DNA of 64,000 nucleotides, taken from NCBI GenBank assembly GCA_964353015.1, contig CAYGUA010000001.1, forward strand, positions 124,001 to 188,000, in the 5' to 3' direction. The DNA comes from JAMZMI01 sp964353015. Its GTDB lineage: Bacteria; Bacteroidota; Bacteroidia; Cytophagales; Cyclobacteriaceae. Within the stretch, counting starts at the first letter, position 1. Every line of letters starts with the position of its first letter. A program made the position numbers and the translations under genes. The notes under the pieces were generated by a model. That model was not told where the DNA came from, did not search any database, and saw only the letters and a program-made list of their open reading frames with translations. Below, piece by piece: positions 9,438-17,250 of this stretch.

Positions 9438-12137
9438 TTAAAATGTCAATGTTAGACCGATGAAATAATTTCTATTAAATCCATATGCGTTGTTTCTTCC
9501 GAAGAACTCTGTCGCCCATCTCACATAGGTTTTATCAAAAACGTTATTCACACTAAAACTCAGGCGTCCATCGATATTAGGACCAAAGTCAAAATAGTAA
9601 CCCATATAGGCATCAGTTAATGTGTAATTCTCAAGCCTTTCAGGGCTTTGAGTAGCTAAAAACTCATCAGATGGATCGTGTTGCACATATAGTTTTCCAG
9701 AATAATTGATTCGGCTTCCTATGTACATGTTTTTAATTCCCTTGTAGTGAAAACCCAAACCGACAGTATGTTGAGCTGCATTACCGGTAGGAAGGCCTTT
9801 AGCGAAAATTTGAACTACCTGTGACGAATCAAATGGACTTTGCACGGTTACGTTATTTTGCCATTTCCAATCACCCAGGGAAACAAATCCATTCAACTCC
9901 AAAGTAGAAAGCACATTCCATTTGAAGTCAGCTTCTATTCCTTTATGCACTGCATCTAGTCCTGAGATATTAAAAAACTGCTGATCAATATCTTGCTGAT
10001 CTGCTGCTGCATCAACCTGACCAGAAGCCGAAGCATTGATGGTCCTATCTTGCCACAATGTATAATAGGCATTTACACTGGCCTTTAAGAAACCAGCTCT
10101 GAATAGATAACCAGTTTCTGCGCCATAAATTTTTTCTTTTTGGAGACCTAGATTATAGTCATTGGAGAAACGGCTGTCTTGAAATGAATTTCTCAAAAAC
10201 GGAGGTCTGGTAAAATGACCAAGGTTGGCGAATATGTTGTGACGATTATTGAATCGGTAATTAGCTCCAGTTTTTACTGTGTATGAGAAGAAGTTTTTCT
10301 TTTCTGATTCACCCAGCGAGTTGTAACGAAATTCCTCATTCCAGTTATTTCCCACACGGTAATATTGAGTTTGTGTACCTGACAAAGTCATGAATAAATC
10401 CAGTTTATTTAAATTCATTTCCGCTTGCGCAAACCCGGAACCCCAAAGTACATATCCATCATAATCATACATAAACCTGTCGCCTTTTTTGATAACCTCA
10501 TTAGATCTAAGCAGGTCCATGTCATAAGCATTGTTATTATCGTATTCACCACGATCAATATTTTCTATAAAATCTGCTCCCAATAAATCAAAAGCCTTGG
10601 TGTAATGTGATCCTTTGTAATGTCTTAAATCCACCCCTGCCAGGATATTAACCCGATTGATTCTGGTTTTAAAATTAGAAATGACTCCAAACCACTCATG
10701 ATCATTGTGTCTTGATTCCAAAAAGTTCACTGCCGATTGCCCCGTCACATCCGGAGCGAATGGATCACTATTTGGATTTTGTAGTGTTACAGTGTTCGCT
10801 GCATCTTGATTTTCAGCTTCCATCAAATCCCAGTTGATGTAACCCTCAGAAGTGCGGAGTTCAGTATCTCGAACTGCCAATGTCGTACGATTGGTATTTG
10901 AAGCTGTTATTCGTGGCTGTACCGAATACACCCTGGCTATGGAAACATAAGCTGAGGTACTCAAATAAGTATCTTTATTTATATCCCAGTAATGACTTAG
11001 AGAAAATTGTGGCTTGTGAGCCTTGTTTTGTCTTGCGTTAAAGAATTCACCATTTTTAAATCCAGTAGCGTAATTAAAATGGACTGGGTTATCTTGAAAT
11101 CCACCAGCTTCTTTCAATGATTCTCCAATGTACCAGGCCGAACCTCTATTCACTGGAGCACCGAAACCATAAAACATCAATTGATGTTTGCTATTAATTT
11201 TTTTGGATATGGCCAGATAATATGAGTAGGCATCAACAAAGGCTCCTGGCCTCATAGCTCCCTGATCTGCAGCCGAAAGCCCTGAAATCCCAGAAGTTGT
11301 GGTACTCCTTGATCCCTGAAAGGTGGCTGCCCAACCATTACCAAATGTGCCTGTATTGTATGTAAATCTGTAACGATTGTTCCAGCTACCATTACTCGCC
11401 TGATATTCAATCTTACCTCCCTGTGCATTGTCCGCGGGTTGTGAAATCATATTTACCGTTCCGCCAATCGAAGAAATAGCAAGCTTAGATGCGCCCAGTC
11501 CTCTCTGAACCTGCATTTGTCTCGTTGCTTCGCTAATTCCGGCAAAGTTGGACCAGAACATATTTCCATTTTCCATGTCATTGACAGGAATGCCATTGAT
11601 CATAAAGGCTACATTGTTTTGACTGAATCCTCTGATGTAGACTTCCTGGTCGCCATATCCTCCAGCTCCCTGATTCATATAAACACCCGGAGTAGAATTA
11701 ATTACTTCCGGAACTGACAACCCAGAAAAGCGCTCACGAACCTCTTCTGCAGAAATGGTGGTGACAGCAACTGGTGTTTTTCGATCATCAATCACATCAG
11801 CGAAAATCTCAACTTCGTTCAAACCAATTGTGGTCGTTTTCAGTGTAAGAGTTTCTAACTTAATATCTGCACCCTGAACTTTGACAGGTATTTGTTTTTC
11901 CTCAAACCCAACATAAGAGACTCTTATGTTGTAATTACCATTGTTTACCCCTTTTAGGACAAACCCTCCTTCAAGATCGGTAACTGTTCCCTTACCTGTT
12001 TCTGTTATCAGGATTGTTACTCCAATCAACCCTTCTCCACTGTCATTATCTATTATTCTGCCTTCAATCTTGCTTTGTGCATGAAGTGAACTCCAAACCC
12101 CGATTGAAAAAATGAAACCAAATAAAATTCTCTTCAT
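9438..12137 (-). CDS. TonB-dependent outer-membrane receptor with carboxypeptidase-like regulatory domain
   Basis: An 899-residue receptor. Signal peptide about 1-20 (ending LHAQ). A CarboxypepD-regulatory-like beta domain at about 22-110 (GRIIDNDSGEGLIGVTILI) is followed by a TonB plug at about 115-235 (VYIRGFSQNNVAFMINGIPV) and a beta-barrel to the terminal aromatic residue (IGLTLTF). It lacks the extra length of the largest SusC proteins. It would import a TonB-energised substrate; the gene is first in an operon with the DUF5689 lipoprotein and sits among predicted secreted nucleases, which suggests nucleic-acid or nucleotide products. The substrate is inferred from context only. It is transcribed divergently from the paired nuclease genes at 12273. 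Confidence 0.93.
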   Translation of the reverse strand: MKRILFGFIFSIGVWSSLHAQSKIEGRIIDNDSGEGLIGVTILITETGKGTVTDLEGGFVLKGVNNGNYNIRVSYVGFEEKQIPVKVQGADIKLETLTLKTTTIGLNEVEIFADVIDDRKTPVAVTTISAEEVRERFSGLSVPEVINSTPGVYMNQGAGGYGDQEVYIRGFSQNNVAFMINGIPVNDMENGNMFWSNFAGISEATRQMQVQRGLGASKLAISSIGGTVNMISQPADNAQGGKIEYQASNGSWNNRYRFTYNTGTFGNGWAATFQGSRSTTTSGISGLSAADQGAMRPGAFVDAYSYYLAISKKINSKHQLMFYGFGAPVNRGSAWYIGESLKEAGGFQDNPVHFNYATGFKNGEFFNARQNKAHKPQFSLSHYWDINKDTYLSTSAYVSIARVYSVQPRITASNTNRTTLAVRDTELRTSEGYINWDLMEAENQDAANTVTLQNPNSDPFAPDVTGQSAVNFLESRHNDHEWFGVISNFKTRINRVNILAGVDLRHYKGSHYTKAFDLLGADFIENIDRGEYDNNNAYDMDLLRSNEVIKKGDRFMYDYDGYVLWGSGFAQAEMNLNKLDLFMTLSGTQTQYYRVGNNWNEEFRYNSLGESEKKNFFSYTVKTGANYRFNNRHNIFANLGHFTRPPFLRNSFQDSRFSNDYNLGLQKEKIYGAETGYLFRAGFLKASVNAYYTLWQDRTINASASGQVDAAADQQDIDQQFFNISGLDAVHKGIEADFKWNVLSTLELNGFVSLGDWKWQNNVTVQSPFDSSQVVQIFAKGLPTGNAAQHTVGLGFHYKGIKNMYIGSRINYSGKLYVQHDPSDEFLATQSPERLENYTLTDAYMGYYFDFGPNIDGRLSFSVNNVFDKTYVRWATEFFGRNNAYGFNRNYFIGLTLTF

Positions 12138-12272
12138 ATTAGATTGTTAAATAGTTGGCAAAGTTCTTGACTAAACATCAAATTTTTAATGATTACGTAT
12201 TACCTAAAAATTATCTTTGGGGCTTAAAGCAAAATAAAGCTGGCCTGATAGCCAAAACAAAATTTTATTCTG

Positions 12273-13286
12273 ATGACGCAAAAAAAGTTATTCTTCATTA
12301 CAATTCTATGTTTTACCTACTCTTTTACACGAGCGCAATACAATGAGCATAAAATAGCCGGTATTGTGGGTTTTTATAATGTTGAAAATCTGTTTGACAC
12401 TGAAGATGACCCAACTATCAACGATGAGGAATATCTACCTAATGGAAAAAATGAATGGACAGAAGAAAGATACCAGTCGAAATTGAACAATATCGCGAGA
12501 GTAATCAAGGATATGCACCCAGATCTTTTAGGTCTGAGCGAAATTGAGAATAGACGAGTATTGGAAGATCTGGTTCAGCAAAACAGTATCAAAAGTATGG
12601 GTTATCAGATTATTCATTTTGATTCTCCTGATCTTAGAGGTGTTGATGTAGGCATTATTTACCGACCTACTATTTACAAACCATTTTCAGCCAAGGCCTT
12701 TCCGTTTGTTGATGAAACCAATCCGGATTTCAAAACAAGAGATATTTTATTGTCAAGCGGGGTTCTTTCTAACAAGGACACCATTCATTTTATTGTCAAT
12801 CACTGGTCCTCCAGACGAGGTGGTGGCGGTGAAGACAAAAGGATGATTTCCGCTCAGATTGTTAGAAATATTTCTGATTCATTGATGGCTAGAAACCCAA
12901 CAGCCAAGATCATAATCACTGGAGATTTCAACGATGATCCAAGAGACAAAAGCGTGAAAAAGATATTAAACGCTACTGATAACATCAAAGATGAAAACCA
13001 ACTATACAATACCTCCTATCCTACTTTTAAGCGTGGATATGGATCATTGTATTATCAAGGCGCATACAACCTGTTTGATCAAATTATTGTGTCTCAGCAG
13101 CTGCTCATGGAAAATAGTAGTACGTTGTATTACATTCCTGAGTCTTTCACCATTGCAGCTCGCCCTTTTATGCAAGTGACAGATGGACCAGATCAGGGCG
13201 CTCCGTTTCGCACCTTTTCATATGGAAAATATTTAAATGGATATAGTGATCATTTTCCTGTGTTTATAGTTTTAGGAAGCAAATGA
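12273..13286 (+). CDS. Exported endonuclease/exonuclease/phosphatase (EEP) family protein
   Basis: A 337-residue EEP-fold hydrolase with a signal peptide of about 21 residues (ending TRAQ). The catalytic motifs are all visible: N36 in FYNVEN, E90 in GLSEIEN, H178 in VNHWSSR, D218 and N220 in GDFNDDP, and D326-H327 in YSDHFPV. This metal-dependent family includes DNase I-like nucleases and phosphodiesterases. Beyond the signal peptide there is no membrane segment or T9SS tail, so the enzyme is probably periplasmic. The gene diverges from the TonB receptor and overlaps the next EEP gene by 4 bases (ATGA). A nuclease is the favoured reading because of the neighbourhood; the substrate is not proven. 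Confidence 0.88.
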   Translation: MTQKKLFFITILCFTYSFTRAQYNEHKIAGIVGFYNVENLFDTEDDPTINDEEYLPNGKNEWTEERYQSKLNNIARVIKDMHPDLLGLSEIENRRVLEDLVQQNSIKSMGYQIIHFDSPDLRGVDVGIIYRPTIYKPFSAKAFPFVDETNPDFKTRDILLSSGVLSNKDTIHFIVNHWSSRRGGGGEDKRMISAQIVRNISDSLMARNPTAKIIITGDFNDDPRDKSVKKILNATDNIKDENQLYNTSYPTFKRGYGSLYYQGAYNLFDQIIVSQQLLMENSSTLYYIPESFTIAARPFMQVTDGPDQGAPFRTFSYGKYLNGYSDHFPVFIVLGSK

Positions 13287-14155
13287 GATCTATAATATAC
13301 TTTTTGATTTTTAGCTTTTTCCTTTATTCCTGTGATGATAGTGAATCATTATCACCTATACAGCAACCTAAAAAAGAAGATCCAAAGGACACCATCATAA
13401 CCGTAGATACAAGCTCTCAGATTTCTGGAGACTTTTCTATAGCTACATGGAATGTGGAGTTTTTCCCAAGATCAAACAGGACTGTCCCATTGATGAATGA
13501 ATTGATTTTAAATTCAAACCTTGATGTAATTGCCTTTCAGGAAATAAATAGTCAATCATCATTCAACCAACTTGATGATCTACTTACTGATTACAAAGGA
13601 GTATTTGTAGATGTAAACTTTGATCTTGACTATGCCTTTTTAATTAAATCTGCTTTAATACCAGTTTTTGAGACTACTACAATTCTGACTGGGGATGGTT
13701 CAGCTTTTCCAAGAGCGCCTGCGGTACTTTCATTTAAGTTGAACAATGAGCAATACAGAATCATCAATATCCATTTGAAATGCTGCAATGATGGAGAGAG
13801 CAGGCGCAGAGACGCGGCAAACAAGCTTCACAGTTTTATTCAAGCAAACTACCGCAATGATCATGTGATTTTATTGGGTGATTTTAATGATGATATCTAC
13901 GATGCAGATGTTTTTGATGTGTTTTTAAATGACCCAACTAATTTCTTATTCGCAGATGAAGGAATCCAGAACGGACCCTCAACTTTATGGAGTTACCCTT
14001 CATGGCCTAGCCACTTAGATCATATTTTGGTTACAGATGAATTCTTTGAATATGAGATTCAGTCGGAAACATGGACTGCAGATAAAGAAGTGTCTCGTTA
14101 CTTCAATGATGTTTCTGACCATAGACCTGTAAGAGCTTCTTTTACATTTAAATAA
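13283..14155 (+). CDS. EEP family lipoprotein (predicted nuclease/phosphodiesterase)
   Basis: A 290-residue second EEP protein, a lipoprotein with lipobox FLYSC (Cys17) and an acidic, Pro-rich linker of about 30 residues. The catalytic set is intact: N57 in TWNVEFF, E87 in FQEIN, His in NIHLKCC, Asp/Asn in LLGDFNDD, and Asp-His in SDHRPV near the C-terminus. The ATG overlaps the upstream EEP stop, so the soluble and lipidated enzymes are translated together. A double CC follows the catalytic-region His. A strong terminator lies immediately after the stop. A likely activity is cleavage of DNA or nucleotides at the envelope. Confidence 0.88.
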   Translation: MRSIIYFLIFSFFLYSCDDSESLSPIQQPKKEDPKDTIITVDTSSQISGDFSIATWNVEFFPRSNRTVPLMNELILNSNLDVIAFQEINSQSSFNQLDDLLTDYKGVFVDVNFDLDYAFLIKSALIPVFETTTILTGDGSAFPRAPAVLSFKLNNEQYRIINIHLKCCNDGESRRRDAANKLHSFIQANYRNDHVILLGDFNDDIYDADVFDVFLNDPTNFLFADEGIQNGPSTLWSYPSWPSHLDHILVTDEFFEYEIQSETWTADKEVSRYFNDVSDHRPVRASFTFK

Positions 14156-14190
14156 AAAAAGGTTTGCTGTATGTCAGCAAACCTTTTTTT
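14154..14190. terminator. Bidirectional intrinsic terminator
   Basis: GGTTTGCTG (14161-14169) pairs with CAGCAAACC (14175-14183), flanked by seven A residues on the left and seven T residues on the right. It serves the EEP operon and the convergent lamin-tail gene. Confidence 0.92.
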
Positions 14191-14210
14191 ATTTGATCTA
14201 TTTTAGAAGT

Positions 14211-17168
14211 TTATCTTTTGATAATTCTCTGTTGGAAGATCAAAGAACCGCTCATATCATTGATTTGGACAATATATAAACCAGCTTTTAAAGTTGATAA
14301 ATCTATCTTATCAATAGTGTTAAAGCTTTTCACCATGATTCCAGATAAATCTAAAATTGATCCCGAAAATTCGATTTCATTCGTATTGATTTCCAACATG
14401 TTTACTACCGGATTAGGATAAACATTGATTGAGATTTTGTCAGAAATGCCAAGTACGATTTCACCCGTACCACTTACCGCTACAGTTTCAGGATCATAAC
14501 CAGTGGCTGATACAATGATATTTCCGCTTGATTCACTATCAGAAGTTGGTACGTATCTCACATAGACCATCTCATCAACTGCACCTTCAACCGCAGTAAT
14601 CACTAAAGGTGAAGCCGATGTACCGACAGCACTAAAATCAGATGAAATTGAAACTTCAAATTGGCTTGGAGGAGTTACCGTAACATCAGAAGTAAGCAGG
14701 TTGCCTTCAACAGCGAACGAAGTAGCTTGTGATGATGTGCCTACCGCAGTTAAACCAAAATCCCCATTGAATCCGGTGAAATTAACTTTGAAAAATGGTC
14801 TGAATAGTGAAGCATTCACACTGAAATTATCAATGGTCCAAGTTGCTGCACCCAAAACTGTTTCTGAAGTGTATTTGAATCCGATATAAACATTTCCACC
14901 TAAATAATCATCCAGAAATATATCACCAGAATTGGTCCATGTATCATAATTATCTGGATCAGTATCCATCAATGCATCAAGTTTATCCCAAGTAGCAGAT
15001 GTAACGTCAGTTGTAAAATCTGTAGATGCAAATACCTCTAAAGGAGGGCCATCAAATCGAGCATCTGTTACAAATGATAGAATTGCAGTTGCATCTAGTC
15101 CTGATAAGTCGATAGCCGATGAAACCAACCAGTCTTCATTGTTTTGGGCACCTCCGCTAAATCCGCTCATTCTTACACCTGATCCTGTTTCTCCTGATGT
15201 AGAACAGCTCCAAGCCTGATCACCAGTCACAGAATATGCGGTGAACGTATTCAAATCATTACAATCTGTGAAATCTTCAAAAATGATTGTGCTTGGATCT
15301 AAACCAACACCTGAAACTGCAACCGTTTGAGGTAAGGCATCTCCGCTTTCATGGTTGATAACATCAGAAAAACTTCCGACTGTTGTTGGTGTAAAGGTCA
15401 CGTGAATGGTGGTAGCAGCCACTACACCTTCCACATGTGGAATAGTCAATGTGGAAGCATAAGTAGTTCCATCTGTGGAAAGAGCGAAATCCGTAGGCGC
15501 TGTAACTGTGATGTCAGCAGTTAAATTAATAGCTGAAATAGAATAGCTGCTTGACGCAGATGTTACGTCAGTAATTACCTGACCAAAAGAAGCCATAAAA
15601 CCAGTTTTGTCAATTGTAATTACTGGATCACCTTCCTTGATTATAGCGTGTGATCCTAAACCAGCAAGATCATCAATAGCAAGAATATCCCATTCTGAAT
15701 CTTCAGGTGTTGTTCCGAAAGAGCCAAGCCCAACCACATTTCCAATTTGTATTGTTGATTTTCTTACAAGGGTTTGGTTTGCAGTAAAACCGCCAGTTGC
15801 TCCACCAACTTCCCATGATGCTCCAGGGTCAGATCCGATTTGTCCAAATACGTCTATTATTATCCCATTTTTAGTGATTGCCAAAGCATCATCACCATTA
15901 AAATTTACAACAGAACTGGATGTCGAAGTGGCAATTGCCAGAATATCAGCTATGGAGTTTGAGTTTGCTACCGCGATAACAGCTCCGTCTGCAAGTGTCG
16001 CACTGATATCTGACAATGTCAGTGATCCGGTAGAAGTAGTGGAGCCATTCGAATATATTTCGAGTGTATAGTTACTCAAATCAGCTTCTGCACCTGAATT
16101 ATTGAAGATTTCAACGACCTTATTACTTCCTGATCCTTCTATATATTGAGAAATAAATAGATCATTAGTCAATGCTCCTTCCGCTCCACTTACTGCTACG
16201 ACTTTATCATCTGCTCCTGTACTAGTATGCGTAATATCCCCTGAGTAGGTTGCTCCGTCAGCGGCGGTTGGTTTAAATCTCACGTAGATATCGGTTTCAG
16301 CAATTGCTCCGCTTGCAGGAGTAATTGTTAGCGCACTAGTTGAAGTATAAATTGTTCCTGAGAAATCTGATGTCAGGCTTATTTCGAAACCAGTTGGTGG
16401 TGTTACTACTAAATCAGCAGTAAGATCTGCTGCTGAAATTTTATAAGAAGCTACTCCAGAAATGCCAGGAAAAGCTACTAAACCGAAGTTTCCTACGAAA
16501 CCATCGATAATGGTAAGGATTAGAGGATTTGTCTGTCCATCCAAAGTATGATACCCAAGATAAGTAGATTCGTTTTGAGGATATACAATCCATTCTGAAT
16601 TGTCTGCGGTGGTTCCAAATGATCCAAGTGCGGTTGTATTTCCTTGAGTTATTGATCCTTTTCTAACTAATGTAAATTCACTTGTAGCACCCGTTTCTGC
16701 TACAGGCCAATTGGAACCAGGGTCCACACCTGGCTCACCAAACAAATCTATTAAAACGTCATTTTCGTAAAGTCCGATTGCATCATCTCCATTAAACGCC
16801 GCAACTCTAGAACCTGGTGTATCACCAAAAGTTAGAAGTAAGTCGGATGGTCCTGTGAAAGAAGCAGTAGCCTGTCCATTTGCAATTACATAGACGTCAC
16901 CTGCTGCTAAATTTCCTGATAAAGTAATTTCATAGGGCTCTGTAATTGTTCCATTTCCACTTCCAAGTGCATTTCCATTATTCCCTTGTACAATTTTATA
17001 ATTACTCAAATCAATTGTTCCACTTGTTCCATTGTAAATTTCAATTGCCTTGTTATTACTTGAACCTTCTATATATTCAGAGAAGAATACACCTTGAGAT
17101 TGAGCTTTAGGCATCAACGCCAGCAGAAAAATAAGGGAAAGTGATAGTTGTGATAAAATTCGTTTCAT
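14211..17168 (-). CDS. Lamin-tail / choice-anchor J T9SS-secreted protein
   Basis: A 985-residue secreted protein. Signal peptide about 1-25 (ending AQSQ). Lamin-tail domain 1 at about 26-200 (NKAIEIYNGTSG), an Ig-like repeat at about 215-335, lamin-tail domain 2 at about 335-510 (NKVVEIFNNSG), a second Ig-like repeat at about 515-620, a choice-anchor J domain at about 628-795 (EDWLVSSAIDL), a third Ig-like repeat at about 800-900, and a T9SS type A sorting domain from about 910 (VYPNPVVNMLEIN, ending QQRIIKR). The architecture without a catalytic domain resembles the accessory part of ExeM-like extracellular nucleases. The same Ig-like repeat occurs in the endonuclease I protein next door, suggesting shared surface architecture. 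It may bind DNA or matrix; this is inferred. Confidence 0.85.
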   Translation of the reverse strand: MKRILSQLSLSLIFLLALMPKAQSQGVFFSEYIEGSSNNKAIEIYNGTSGTIDLSNYKIVQGNNGNALGSGNGTITEPYEITLSGNLAAGDVYVIANGQATASFTGPSDLLLTFGDTPGSRVAAFNGDDAIGLYENDVLIDLFGEPGVDPGSNWPVAETGATSEFTLVRKGSITQGNTTALGSFGTTADNSEWIVYPQNESTYLGYHTLDGQTNPLILTIIDGFVGNFGLVAFPGISGVASYKISAADLTADLVVTPPTGFEISLTSDFSGTIYTSTSALTITPASGAIAETDIYVRFKPTAADGATYSGDITHTSTGADDKVVAVSGAEGALTNDLFISQYIEGSGSNKVVEIFNNSGAEADLSNYTLEIYSNGSTTSTGSLTLSDISATLADGAVIAVANSNSIADILAIATSTSSSVVNFNGDDALAITKNGIIIDVFGQIGSDPGASWEVGGATGGFTANQTLVRKSTIQIGNVVGLGSFGTTPEDSEWDILAIDDLAGLGSHAIIKEGDPVITIDKTGFMASFGQVITDVTSASSSYSISAINLTADITVTAPTDFALSTDGTTYASTLTIPHVEGVVAATTIHVTFTPTTVGSFSDVINHESGDALPQTVAVSGVGLDPSTIIFEDFTDCNDLNTFTAYSVTGDQAWSCSTSGETGSGVRMSGFSGGAQNNEDWLVSSAIDLSGLDATAILSFVTDARFDGPPLEVFASTDFTTDVTSATWDKLDALMDTDPDNYDTWTNSGDIFLDDYLGGNVYIGFKYTSETVLGAATWTIDNFSVNASLFRPFFKVNFTGFNGDFGLTAVGTSSQATSFAVEGNLLTSDVTVTPPSQFEVSISSDFSAVGTSASPLVITAVEGAVDEMVYVRYVPTSDSESSGNIIVSATGYDPETVAVSGTGEIVLGISDKISINVYPNPVVNMLEINTNEIEFSGSILDLSGIMVKSFNTIDKIDLSTLKAGLYIVQINDMSGSLIFQQRIIKR

Positions 17169-17250
17169 AAGCTTACTTGTTTTTTTTTACAGGTTTTACA
17201 AATCTATTGTGCATCATTTGGGTACTTGTCGATATCATATTATCAAAAGA

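Noticed and set aside
12155..12346. 63-codon plus-strand frame before the first EEP gene
   Set aside because: It overlaps the EEP start in another frame, has no signal or family motif, and its first part is AT-rich promoter-like sequence.
15607..16071. 154-codon frame antisense to the 985-residue T9SS protein
   Set aside because: The opposite strand has a full domain architecture; this is a shadow of Ser/Thr/Asp-rich repeats.
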